Below, in pieces: positions 44,701-52,856 of a stretch of 64,000 nt of DNA; position 1 is the first letter of the stretch, and the number at the start of each line of letters is the position of its first letter. This stretch comes from an uncultured Alistipes sp. (GTDB taxonomy: Bacteria; Bacteroidota; Bacteroidia; Bacteroidales; Rikenellaceae), in contig CANQGQ010000001.1 in NCBI GenBank assembly GCA_947623305.1, positions 248,001 through 312,000 of the forward strand, written 5' to 3'. The translations under genes and the position numbers were made by a program. The notes below the pieces were generated by a model. The model searched no databases, was not told the origin of the DNA, and worked only from the letters and a program-made list of their open reading frames with translations.

Positions 44701-44891
44701 CCATCGAGGTATGCGGACGCTACGGCATACCGGTATTCGATGCCGCCCGGCAGAGCGACATAGCCGCCGAAGACGATGCCTTTCGTGCGATCTACTTCCA
44801 GGGCGGCGGCCGCAACGACACCGCCCATCTGAACGATCGCGGACATGACTTCTTCCTCTCCGCTGCCGAAGATTTTCTTCTAACGCATTAG
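41778..44891 (+). CDS. GH115 alpha-glucuronidase fused to a C-terminal SGNH esterase
   Basis: 1037 residues, signal peptide about 1-18. Residues about 20-840 form a complete family 115 enzyme: N-terminal domain with VVGSNGRGTAYGLLELSRMAGVSPW, catalytic barrel with YRGIFLNDEDWSL, LLRLRANTLWPAMHD and MWCDDNYGY, helical part, and the family C-terminal sandwich ending DPHVVLDQWMIDF. An SGNH hydrolase begins at about 844: block I GVLGDSY (Ser about 852), GRNGS (block II), GGHND (block III) and DTAHLND (catalytic Asp-x-x-His about 1014-1017). GH115 removes alpha-linked glucuronic acid or 4-O-methyl-glucuronic acid; the esterase would remove an acetyl or other acyl group from the same target. ATG is 7 bp after rhaM. 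Confidence 0.92.
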   Translation: MRRILFILALLSACIVRADDFVWFDGSRAVSYSVPRSTTPVVAVALELFKSDLRQVTGLEPVAAPASKATVRIVELGKASAGIRNALKKAGVPVAELAGKPDAFCVAVSGGQLWVVGSNGRGTAYGLLELSRMAGVSPWVWWGDVVPQRRMKLTVASDFRTLQSPSVAYRGIFLNDEDWSLQPWSWQTFDAAERGRIGAKTYREIFRLLLRLRANTLWPAMHDSTTPFYFVEGAKEAADSCGIVIGTSHCEPLLRNNVGEWDAQRRGPYNYITNRDSVLAYWSERLNEVHKFENLYTIGMRGIHDSGMEGVSTLDEKTAALQRVIDDQRRLLEKHIGRPAERIPQVFLPYKEVLDILENGLDVPDDVTLMWCDDNYGYLTRLSDSVQQRRSGGAGVYYHLSYWGRPHDYLWLTTTQPGLIYNEMRQAYDHQARRVWIANVHDVKVAAYDLELFLDMAWDIDAIRPDGLTDHLGRWLCRQFGDAAGQRLLPAMQEFYRLCGIRKPEHMGWTQVELDRSRYPRGRSQVVDTEFSFTEFGSEADRYMEQFETIRRQVAEAEQYVDSARHDAFFAAVKYPVEAAAAMSVKLLEAQRARSYALGQADASLWNRDTAMYTAAAKSLRAYRQIRTLTDYYNDTMSGGKWRRSMCAAPRDLCVFFPPTLPIGLTDDEVARWAGDAPRPDAHPLTVDRCIARNACNWTTASDGVHTVQMLGHSMRATVLPEGAEVVYAFDSEWEGDAVLRTAVIPTQPNDRGDIRFDVRIDDGEEYVFSFREKGRTDTWKRNVLRGQAVETLPVALTKGHHMLTIRALDPHVVLDQWMIDFRPDRKHYVFPVAPASNDPLAGKRIGVLGDSYVRNHKEPIERTWHYKFAAKHGMEYYNYGRNGSCVAIDRERFGPAMYKRYKEMRDSLDYVVVIGGHNDASLLDTIGLDNYKEKLAVLCEGLIKKYPEARIFFFTRWRCKNFEGSDSEKVVDATIEVCGRYGIPVFDAARQSDIAAEDDAFRAIYFQGGGRNDTAHLNDRGHDFFLSAAEDFLLTH

Positions 44892-44930
44892 CGTTTCTAT
44901 TTATTCTTCAAGGTTATCGTCGCTGCCAAC

Positions 44931-45165
44931 CACTTTTGAAAAAAGGGTCTGCAGCGACGAGCCTTTACCAAGTACAGGGACACCCCACCGCATAAGGAAC
45001 GCTTTCTAAAAGGCGCGGGGCAAAGACTGCGGAGGATGCCACAGGCGGGCCGAAACCTCCGCCCGCGGAGGTTTCGGTCGCTACCGACCATTTTCGAGAA
45101 AAACAGTGGGCAGCGAAGAAAGCGTTGGATAGCACGGTAACGCTCTACCGCATCGGGAAGCCCTT
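44931..45165. repeat. Dispersed palindromic repeat cluster, copy 2
   Basis: Contains the inverted repeat GAAACCTCCG-CCCG-CGGAGGTTTC near 45053-45076, flanked on both sides by a shared unit of about 65 bases (44931-44995 and 45100-45165; both contain GCAGCGA.GA and end CACCGCAT..GGAA or near it). The same unit occurs at 62349-62415. It lies between convergent genes. Confidence 0.65.
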
Positions 45166-47634
45166 TTATAAGGGCCGGATGACGGTAAACGAATAGGGCG
45201 GCATCGTGTAGCAGTCGGTCTGCGGGGCGAGTTGTAACGTAGCGGTTTGCGGCTCGATCTGTTCGTCAGCCGGTTGCCCCGTCAACACCTCGACCGTCGC
45301 AGCGGTCGGTTGATCGACCAGCCCCCGCAAGTCGAGTTCTGCATGAACAGCCACGGGCAGCAGGTTCATCAACTTGATGATTACGTCGCCCGTCGCAGCG
45401 TCGCGCACGATCGACTGCCCGATGCGCACATTCACCTCGGGCCGTGCGTTGTCGCTTTTCACCCAGGCCGGAATATACTCGCTGCCCGCATTGCGACCGA
45501 ACATGCGCTGCACATAATAATCGGTCGTCAACCGGATCGAATCGTTCGTGAAATAGATCAGGTTGTGCGACCATTGCTGATGCCCGATGCGCGAAAAGAG
45601 CGGAGCATAGCTGGCGAACTGCACCACATCGGCATTGCGTTCGACCGATGCCAGATAGATGGCCGTCGTCAGCGCCGATTCGATGTTGTGCCGTTTGCCC
45701 GGGCCGTGCGAGGCGTATTCGCCCAAATAGACCTTCGGTTTCGAACGGTCGTACTTGTCGTAGAAATCCTGGTTGTGGATGAACCATCCGGGCGAGGTGT
45801 AGTAGTGTTCATCGACAAGGGGCAGACCGAGTTCATCGGCCAATTTCCAGCCCCATTCGTAGTCCGAACCCTCATAGGCCGGGCCGGCATTGCCGATGAT
45901 CTGGATTTCGGGATATTTCGCCTGCACGGCCTTGCAAATTGCACGGTAACGTTCCGTGAAAACCTCCGAAATCAGGTCTTCGTTGCCGATGCCGATGTAC
46001 TTCAATCCGAACGGGGCGGGATGCCCGGCCTGCGCACGCACACGTCCCCATTCGGTTGTCTGGGCGCCGTTCGCCCACTCGATCAGATCGAGAATGTCCT
46101 GGATATAGGCATCCAGCTCCTCGCCCATCGGGATGCCGCCCTGCTGACCGTTCCCGCCATCGGAGGAGTTCTGGCAGGGCACGCCGGCCGCCACGACGGG
46201 CAGCGGTTCGGCCCCGAGATCTTCGCAGAATCGGAAATATTCGTAGAATCCCAACCCCATCGACTGGTGATAGCCCCACAGATTGCGCATGCCCTTACGT
46301 TCCCACAGCGGGCCGATGGTGTTTTTCCAGCGATAGATGTTGTTCAAACCGTCGCCGTGGGCCACGCAACCGCCCGGGAAACGGATGAAACGGGGATGCA
46401 AATCCACGAGTTTTTCGGCCAAATCCTTGCGCATGCCGTTCTTATGGCCCATGAAGGTCTGCTGCGGAAACAACGAAACGAAATCCACCGCCACCTCGCC
46501 TTCGTTCAGCGGACGCAGCTCCAACGTTCCTGCGGAGGTCGTCGCCGTCGGTTTCAACACCGCCGACACCTGCTTCCAGCCCTTGCCGCCGACGTGAATG
46601 CACTGCGAAGCGATGACCCGGCCCGTTTCGTCGCATACGCACACTTCGAAATTCATCGGTCGGTCGCCCGACGGTTTGCCGAACATCGAAAAATCGTAGC
46701 GTTCACCGGCACGGACAGCAACGCCGTCCCAACCGGCATTGACCAACGCGCCGCCCGTCCGCCCGACGGTCAACACGGCATGATGGGCATTGTTGGGATG
46801 CAGCGGTTCGTCCGTGGCAATCCGCAAGGCCATGCCGTCGCCCCGCACGCTCCACGAATGGGTGGCCGTCCACTGCGGATCGCGCCCCTTCTTGTCGCTC
46901 GGATCGTACTCGAAATCGCGATTCTGGAGCAGTTCGGCATAAAGTCCGCCATCGGCCGCATAGTTGATGTCCTCGAAGAAGATGCCGAACAAATCGGGGC
47001 TGATGGGCTTCGCTGCATCGGGCCGGGCCGTGATGTGCACGGCGACCTCCTTCAAATCGGCGAACCGCACGGGATCGTCGCGCATCAATTCGGCGTTCAA
47101 CGACCGCCGATACTGCTGCCGCTGCCAATGGGCGATCAATCGGTCGACCACCTCGCGTTCGACGCGCAACAAGCATCCCGATTCGCGGTCGCCATCGGGG
47201 AATGCAACGGTCTGACGAGGCTGGCTCCGGTCGGGCCCCCGCAAATCGGTTTCGGGATAGTAGTCCTGCGGCTTCCACAACAGCAAGTCGGCCGATTCGG
47301 TATGCGCCAAGACGCCATCGCGCTCGTTGACCGACCACGAACACCGCCAACTGCCGTCCGGACGCCGTTCCAGCACGGGGTCAAGCATCCGTTTCTCAGC
47401 GCCCTCACCCCACGGGCCATAGTCGCTCTTCACGAAGCCGTAGCGATTGCCGATGCGATGCCACGTATCGCCGTCGACGCTCCAGGCGAAATGCAATCCG
47501 TCGCGGTTGCCGTTCAAATCGGTCGCGTAGGCGAACAGATAGAGCGAATCGGGCTGATTGTTCATCGCCCCGACAGGCCATGCGCCTGCGAACGCCGACA
47601 GGCAGACCCCGAATATTTTTATTAGTTTATTCAT
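45166..47634 (-). CDS. GH51 alpha-L-arabinofuranosidase with N-terminal propeller-like domain
   Basis: ATG 47634 (the in-frame TTG at 47643 is not preferred) gives 822 residues with a signal peptide ending VGA. Residues about 25-180 (LYLFAYATDLNG, GLHFAWSVDGDTWHRIG) resemble the start of a GH43-like propeller, often fused in Bacteroides GH51 proteins. From about 195 the GH51 enzyme: PDLFGIFFEDINYAADGGLYAELLQNRDFE, FIRFPGGCVAHG, acid/base Glu in YIGIGNED, nucleophile Glu in VYLGEYASHG. Removes terminal alpha-L-arabinofuranose from arabinan or arabinogalactan. The GH43 gene upstream ends 20 bp before, so they form an operon. Confidence 0.92.
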   Translation of the reverse strand: MNKLIKIFGVCLSAFAGAWPVGAMNNQPDSLYLFAYATDLNGNRDGLHFAWSVDGDTWHRIGNRYGFVKSDYGPWGEGAEKRMLDPVLERRPDGSWRCSWSVNERDGVLAHTESADLLLWKPQDYYPETDLRGPDRSQPRQTVAFPDGDRESGCLLRVEREVVDRLIAHWQRQQYRRSLNAELMRDDPVRFADLKEVAVHITARPDAAKPISPDLFGIFFEDINYAADGGLYAELLQNRDFEYDPSDKKGRDPQWTATHSWSVRGDGMALRIATDEPLHPNNAHHAVLTVGRTGGALVNAGWDGVAVRAGERYDFSMFGKPSGDRPMNFEVCVCDETGRVIASQCIHVGGKGWKQVSAVLKPTATTSAGTLELRPLNEGEVAVDFVSLFPQQTFMGHKNGMRKDLAEKLVDLHPRFIRFPGGCVAHGDGLNNIYRWKNTIGPLWERKGMRNLWGYHQSMGLGFYEYFRFCEDLGAEPLPVVAAGVPCQNSSDGGNGQQGGIPMGEELDAYIQDILDLIEWANGAQTTEWGRVRAQAGHPAPFGLKYIGIGNEDLISEVFTERYRAICKAVQAKYPEIQIIGNAGPAYEGSDYEWGWKLADELGLPLVDEHYYTSPGWFIHNQDFYDKYDRSKPKVYLGEYASHGPGKRHNIESALTTAIYLASVERNADVVQFASYAPLFSRIGHQQWSHNLIYFTNDSIRLTTDYYVQRMFGRNAGSEYIPAWVKSDNARPEVNVRIGQSIVRDAATGDVIIKLMNLLPVAVHAELDLRGLVDQPTAATVEVLTGQPADEQIEPQTATLQLAPQTDCYTMPPYSFTVIRPL

Positions 47635-47654
47635 ATTCAACAAAATATACTACA

Positions 47655-49706
47655 TTAAACGTGGGGAACGACCGGTTTCAAGGTTCCGTCGGCGTTGAAC
47701 TCCAACCGGTCGATGCAGATTTCGCGGTGGTAGCCCGCATCCCAGCCCAACTTGATGGCATCGGGACGAGCGAAACGATGATAGACGATGTACCATTCAT
47801 CCGTACCGGGCCGCCGGATCACGGCATGATGACCCGTGCCCCAGATGCCCTTCGACCCGTCTTTCGCAAGCAGCACCGTCGGCGAAACATCGCCCGTCAA
47901 GGCCGTCGGCGAATCGCTCACCGCATAACGCACCTGATAATTCGGACTGCGCGTGTCGTTCTCCGACCACGTGAAATAGTATTTGCCGTCGCGATAGAAC
48001 ACGTACGTCCCCTCGTTGTAGTGGAACGCCTGTTTTTGTTCGCGGGGAATCACGATTCGCGTCGTGCCTTCTTTGAGCGACACCATGTCGTCGTTCAGTT
48101 CCGCCACGGCAAGGAATCCATTGCCCCAATAAAGATAGTATTTGCCCGTTTGCGGGTCGCGGAACACATCGGGATCAATCACCTGACCGCCCCGTACGCC
48201 TTCGGGGAGTTCGGTCAGCAGCGGACGGCCCAACGCGTCGCGGAACGGGCCGGTCGGATGCTCGGCCACGGCCACGCCGATTTTTCCCTCGGCCACGAAA
48301 TAATAAAAATAGCGATAAACCGGTCGGCCGCGCTTATCGACGTACTTGCGTTCGATGATGCAGGGGGCCCATCCTTTGCTGTCGGCCCACGAGCAATCCG
48401 TGCGCAGGTCGAGGATCACCCCTTCGTCCTTCCACGAACGGAGATCGTCCGACGAATAGACCCGAAAATCGTGGTTGTTCCACCCCACTTCGCCGTCCGT
48501 CGTGGGATAGAGGTAGTAGCGGCCCGTCTGTTCGGCGTAGAGGATTTCGGGATCGGCATAGTAGCCCGCAATCACCGGATTGTCGCGATTCGGTGCCAGG
48601 TGCTTGTGCTCCTCGGCATCGGACCAGGCCTGCAAGCGGTCGTATTCCTCGCGGGTCAGTCGCATGAACGAACCGTGCTGGGGTGCGGCGACACCCTCGA
48701 TGTCGCGCGGCGAATGGAAATTGCGCAGATATTCGTCGGCCTTGCAGATGCGGTAATGACGCGGACGGGACGAATATTCGATGTACGCCACGCACCACGT
48801 CGAATCGCCCGCCAGGCGGAAGGCCGAAACGCCCTCGCACTTCTTGTTGCCCTCGAAATCGACGTAATCGTCCTCGACGGGCTCGCTCCAAGGGCCGTGC
48901 AGCGCGGGGGCCGTCGCCGTGAAGATGCCCGGGAGGCCGCCCTCCTTCTTAATCATCAGATGATAGAGGCCGTCGCTTGCCAGGTAGTTGATGTCGGCGT
49001 CGATGGTCGCATAGCCCCAATCGAACAACACGCGCGGTTTGGTGAGGGTCGTAAAGGATTCATCCGCATAGGAATAGAACATGCGATCGTAGCCGTCCTC
49101 CGCCGTATTGAGCAATGAATAATAAATCATGTATCCGCCCTTGCGGCCGTCGGGCCACACGTAGGCGGGATTCCAGAAAATCTGGGGCGCCCACACGCGA
49201 GCGATGGTCGAATAATCTTTGTACGGATCGGGCGCTTCGGGGTCGGAGAAGATCGCCGGCCCCTGGCGGAAATCGAAGGTCGTCGATTCCCAATGGATCA
49301 GGTCGTCGCTGGTCAACAGGTCGATGCCGTAGTTGTACCACTGCTTGCTCTTGGCTACGCACATGTCGGTCGTAACCATCAGATAGCCCGAACCGTCGTG
49401 CTTGCGGCAGACATAGGCATCGCGTGTCCCGCCCTCGATGCGGGCGACGCGGGCGGGACTGAAAACGGAGTCGCCGCCGATCAGATCGTGGAAATGAAGA
49501 CCGTCGCGGCTCAATGCGTAGGCCGTCCATTCGCCGCGGTCGCTCATGTGGCAATAGAGGTAGCCGTAATCGCCCATCTCCGGATTCTGGGCAAGGCCGG
49601 CGAACGGACAAAACACCCAAAAAGCCAAGCACGCCAAACGGCCCAGAACGCCCCAGCGAGACAAACCGGTGCATCCATTCCTCTTAATAAAAGTATGCAG
49701 TTGCAT
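47655..49706 (-). CDS. Tandem GH43 arabinanase/arabinofuranosidase
   Basis: ATG 49706 is chosen because it opens a signal peptide (ending GLAQ); the longer frame upstream has no signal. 683 residues with two five-bladed propellers. The first (about 40-330: EMGDYGYLYCHMSDRGEWTAYALS..FWNPAYVWPDGRKGGYMIYYSL) lacks the usual opening Asp context and may be non-catalytic. The second (about 345-683) has NPVIAGYYADPEILY (base Asp), RGGQVIDPDVFRD (pKa modulator) and NEGTYVFYRDGKYYFTWSEND (acid Glu). Typical of GH43 enzymes acting on arabinan or arabino-oligosaccharides. First gene of the minus-strand pair. Confidence 0.9.
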   Translation of the reverse strand: MQLHTFIKRNGCTGLSRWGVLGRLACLAFWVFCPFAGLAQNPEMGDYGYLYCHMSDRGEWTAYALSRDGLHFHDLIGGDSVFSPARVARIEGGTRDAYVCRKHDGSGYLMVTTDMCVAKSKQWYNYGIDLLTSDDLIHWESTTFDFRQGPAIFSDPEAPDPYKDYSTIARVWAPQIFWNPAYVWPDGRKGGYMIYYSLLNTAEDGYDRMFYSYADESFTTLTKPRVLFDWGYATIDADINYLASDGLYHLMIKKEGGLPGIFTATAPALHGPWSEPVEDDYVDFEGNKKCEGVSAFRLAGDSTWCVAYIEYSSRPRHYRICKADEYLRNFHSPRDIEGVAAPQHGSFMRLTREEYDRLQAWSDAEEHKHLAPNRDNPVIAGYYADPEILYAEQTGRYYLYPTTDGEVGWNNHDFRVYSSDDLRSWKDEGVILDLRTDCSWADSKGWAPCIIERKYVDKRGRPVYRYFYYFVAEGKIGVAVAEHPTGPFRDALGRPLLTELPEGVRGGQVIDPDVFRDPQTGKYYLYWGNGFLAVAELNDDMVSLKEGTTRIVIPREQKQAFHYNEGTYVFYRDGKYYFTWSENDTRSPNYQVRYAVSDSPTALTGDVSPTVLLAKDGSKGIWGTGHHAVIRRPGTDEWYIVYHRFARPDAIKLGWDAGYHREICIDRLEFNADGTLKPVVPHV

Positions 49707-49871
49707 AAACAGGTTAATAAAAAGGTCGGTTAGTTGGATAAAATTACGGAAAATTTTCGAGAATTTCCCGAGCCGCGCAGGAATTTTCGCCGAACGACGA
49801 TTTATTCGGGCGATCGTTTCGCCGAACGACAAAAAAATCGTAACTTAGCGAAATAACCAACCTGAAACCCG

Positions 49872-51146
49872 ATGAAACGAAACATCCTGTTGGCACTCGG
49901 TCTGCTCGCCGCGACGGGCGTCGGTGCCCAAACCTTCCGATTCGACTTCACGAACTCGAAAAAGCCTCGCGAAAATTTTATTAAGGTGGCAGCTGCCGAC
50001 AATTATACGGCAGAGCGGGGCTACGGCTATGACCTGCAACCCGCCCCCGCAGCGGAAAGCACGGCGCCGTTCTTCTTTTCGGTCGACGTGCCCGACGGCA
50101 ACTATTTGATAACAGCCGTCGTCGGCAATCGGCGAGCCGCCGGCGAGACGACCCTGCGCGGTGAATCGCGCCGCCTCTTCTACGAGAACGTGTCGACGAA
50201 AAAGGGCGAACTGAAAACCTGCACGTTCGTCGTCAACAAGCGCAACACCCGCATCTCCGAGACGGAAAACGTCCGCATCAAACCCCGCGAGCGCCGCAAA
50301 CTCAACTGGGACGACAAACTGACGCTCGAAATCAACGGCACGGCGCCGCAATTAGCCTATCTCACGATCGAACGGGTCGAAGACCGCCCGACCGTCTTCC
50401 TGTGCGGCAACTCGACGGTCGTCGATCAGGACAACGAACCTTGGGGCAGTTGGGGGCAGATGATTCCGCGCTTCTTCGACGACCGCATCGCCTTCGCCAA
50501 CTACGCCGAATCGGGCGAACGCACCGACACGTTCATCAAGGCAGGCCGTCTGAAAAAGCTCCTGACGCAGATGAAGGCCGGCGACTGGATATTTATTGAG
50601 TTCGGTCATAATGATCAGAAGCTCAAGGGAGCGGGCAAAGGCGCCTTCTACTCCTACATGACTTCGCTCAAGGTATTCGTCGACGAGGCGCGCGCCCGCG
50701 GGGCCCATCCCGTGTTGGTAACCCCCACGTGCCGCCGCAGCTTCGACGAAGCGGGGCACATCCGCAACACGCACGAAGATTATCCCGAAGCCATGCGCTG
50801 GATGGCCGCCCGCGAGGACATTCCGCTCATCGAGCTCAACGGCATGACCCGCACGCTTTACGAAGCGCTGGGCGTCGAGGCATCCAAACGGGCCTTCGTC
50901 CACTATCCGGCCGGCACCTACCCGGGCCAGACGAAAGCGCTCGAGGACAACACCCATTTCAACCCCTACGGTGCCTACCAGATCGCCAAATGCGTCATCG
51001 AAGGGATGAAACGCCTCGATCTGCCGCTCGTGCAATATCTGCGCGCCGACTACGAGGCTTACGACCCCGCGCATCCCGATGCGATCGACTCGTTCCGCTG
51101 GAACGACAGTCCGTTCACCGAAATCGAAAAGCCCGACGGTAACTGA
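49872..51146 (+). CDS. SGNH rhamnogalacturonan acetylesterase, CE12-like
   Basis: 424 residues, signal peptide about 1-19. Residues 20-165 form a beta-rich module (FRFDFTNSKK, GYGYDLQPAP) of carbohydrate-binding type common in CE12 proteins. The SGNH part follows: FLCGNSTVVDQ (Ser), NYAESGERTDTF (Gly), IEFGHNDQK (Asn) and LEDNTHFNPYGAY (Asp-x-x-His). Removes acetyl groups from rhamnogalacturonan. Divergent from the GH43 gene with a 165-bp gap that has a weak TAACTTAG box near 49841. Followed after 34 bp by a second esterase. Confidence 0.88.
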   Translation: MKRNILLALGLLAATGVGAQTFRFDFTNSKKPRENFIKVAAADNYTAERGYGYDLQPAPAAESTAPFFFSVDVPDGNYLITAVVGNRRAAGETTLRGESRRLFYENVSTKKGELKTCTFVVNKRNTRISETENVRIKPRERRKLNWDDKLTLEINGTAPQLAYLTIERVEDRPTVFLCGNSTVVDQDNEPWGSWGQMIPRFFDDRIAFANYAESGERTDTFIKAGRLKKLLTQMKAGDWIFIEFGHNDQKLKGAGKGAFYSYMTSLKVFVDEARARGAHPVLVTPTCRRSFDEAGHIRNTHEDYPEAMRWMAAREDIPLIELNGMTRTLYEALGVEASKRAFVHYPAGTYPGQTKALEDNTHFNPYGAYQIAKCVIEGMKRLDLPLVQYLRADYEAYDPAHPDAIDSFRWNDSPFTEIEKPDGN

Positions 51147-51180
51147 TTTTTTATTAAGCGGTTTTACAGCTATCCAACTT

Positions 51181-52848
51181 ATGTTTTATACCTATTCTAC
51201 TCGAAAAATACTTTTGCGGCCGGCCGTTTGCGCGTTTTTGCTGGCCGGAACCATGGACACGGCCGAAGCCCAAAACAAAGTGGCCGCACCGATGGCCGAT
51301 GTCAACCAAGTGATCGACCTGACGCTCGACAGCCTGAATCTGGCCCGCACGGCCCGTCCCGAAGCCGGTTCGACCCGCAAGGGCGATCATCCGGTGCTCT
51401 TTCTGGTCGGCAACTCGACCATGCGCACCGGCACGCTCGGCAACGGCAACAACGGCCAATGGGGCTGGGGTTACTTCGCCCACGAACATTTCGATGAAGA
51501 CCGCATCTCGGTCGAGAATCATGCACTGGGCGGCACGAGCAGCCGCACGTTCTACAATCGGCTGTGGCCCGATGTCGTAAAAGGCGTCCGCAAGGGCGAC
51601 TGGGTCGTCATCGAACTGGGCCACAACGACAACGGCCCCTACGACCGCGGTCGTGCACGGGCGTCGATTCCGGGCATCGGACGCGACAGCCTGCACGTCG
51701 TCATCCAGGAAACCGGCGTCGAAGAGACCGTCTACACCTACGGCGAATACATGCGTCGGTTCATCCGCGACGTCAAGGCGCGCGGCGGACATCCCATCCT
51801 GGTCTCGCTCACGCCGCGCAATGCGTGGGTCGATGCCGACAGCACGCAGATCGTCCGCGTGAACGAGACGTTCGGCCTGTGGGCCAAGCAGGTTGCCAAA
51901 AAGGAGCGCGTGCCGTTCATCGACCTCAACGAAATCACCGCCCGGAAGTTCGAACGCTTCGGCAAGGAGAAGGTCAAAACGATGTTCTACCTCGACCGCA
52001 TCCACACGAGCGAGTTCGGTGCCCGCGTCAATGCCGCATCGTTCGCCGAGGGGGTGCGCAACAGCCGTGGGCTCGGACTGGCCGCCTATTTGAAACCGAT
52101 CGAATCGGACACCGTTACGGGCGCCTCGCGCAAGGCGGGATGCCCCGTCGTGTTCGTCGTGGGCGACAGCACGGTGAAGAACGCCGATAACGATGACAAC
52201 GGCATGTGGGGTTGGGGCAACGTGCTGGCGGAGTGGTTCGACCCCGACCGCATCACGGTCGAGAACCATGCGATGGCCGGTCGCAGCGCCCGCACGTTCC
52301 TCGACGAGGGCCGCTGGGACAAAGTTTACAACGCCTTGCAGCCCGGCGATTTCGTGTTGATTCAGTTCGGCCACAACGACGCCGGCGACATCAACACGGG
52401 CAAGGCCCGCGCCGAGCTGCCCGGGTCGGGTTACGAGAGCCGCGTGTTCAAAATGCAAAAGACGGGCAAATACCAGGTCATCTACACCTACGGCTGGTAT
52501 CTGCGCAAATTCATTATGGACGTCCGCGAAAAGGGAGCGACGCCCATCATCCTGAGCCACACGCCGCGCAACAAGTGGGACAACGGCCGCATCGAACGCA
52601 ACACCGATTCGTTCGGCCGCTGGGCGCGCGAAGCCGCCGAACAGGCGGGGGCCTACTACATCGACTTGAACCGAATCACGGGCGACAAGCTCGAACGAAT
52701 CGGATTGGACGAGGGCCTGCGCAAGGTGAACGCCTACTTCAAGAAAGACCATACCCACACATCGAAAGCGGGGGCCCGACTGAATGCCGCCGGTATCGCC
52801 GAAGGGTTGCAAGAAACCGATTGTCCGTTGAAAACCTATCTTAAATAG
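51181..52848 (+). CDS. Tandem double SGNH acetylesterase (two CE12-like domains)
   Basis: ATG 51181 starts a signal peptide; 555 residues. Domain 1 (about 60-320): FLVGNSTMRTG, LGGTSSRTF, ELGHNDNG, DRIHTSEFGA. Domain 2 (about 335-555): FVVGDSTVKNAD, MAGRSARTFLDEG, QFGHNDAGD, KDHTHTSKAG. Both catalytic triads are complete and both keep the insert VIQETG..ETVYTYGEYMR / KMQKTGKYQVIYTYGWYLR, so the halves arose by internal duplication. Such a protein could deacetylate neighbouring positions of one polymer. It precedes GH2 by 8 bp. Confidence 0.9.
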   Translation: MFYTYSTRKILLRPAVCAFLLAGTMDTAEAQNKVAAPMADVNQVIDLTLDSLNLARTARPEAGSTRKGDHPVLFLVGNSTMRTGTLGNGNNGQWGWGYFAHEHFDEDRISVENHALGGTSSRTFYNRLWPDVVKGVRKGDWVVIELGHNDNGPYDRGRARASIPGIGRDSLHVVIQETGVEETVYTYGEYMRRFIRDVKARGGHPILVSLTPRNAWVDADSTQIVRVNETFGLWAKQVAKKERVPFIDLNEITARKFERFGKEKVKTMFYLDRIHTSEFGARVNAASFAEGVRNSRGLGLAAYLKPIESDTVTGASRKAGCPVVFVVGDSTVKNADNDDNGMWGWGNVLAEWFDPDRITVENHAMAGRSARTFLDEGRWDKVYNALQPGDFVLIQFGHNDAGDINTGKARAELPGSGYESRVFKMQKTGKYQVIYTYGWYLRKFIMDVREKGATPIILSHTPRNKWDNGRIERNTDSFGRWAREAAEQAGAYYIDLNRITGDKLERIGLDEGLRKVNAYFKKDHTHTSKAGARLNAAGIAEGLQETDCPLKTYLK

Positions 52849-52856
52849 CTGTCGCC

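Noticed and set aside
45247..47625. 792-codon plus-strand frame opposite GH51
   Set aside because: Shadow; GH51 catalytic motifs are on the minus strand.
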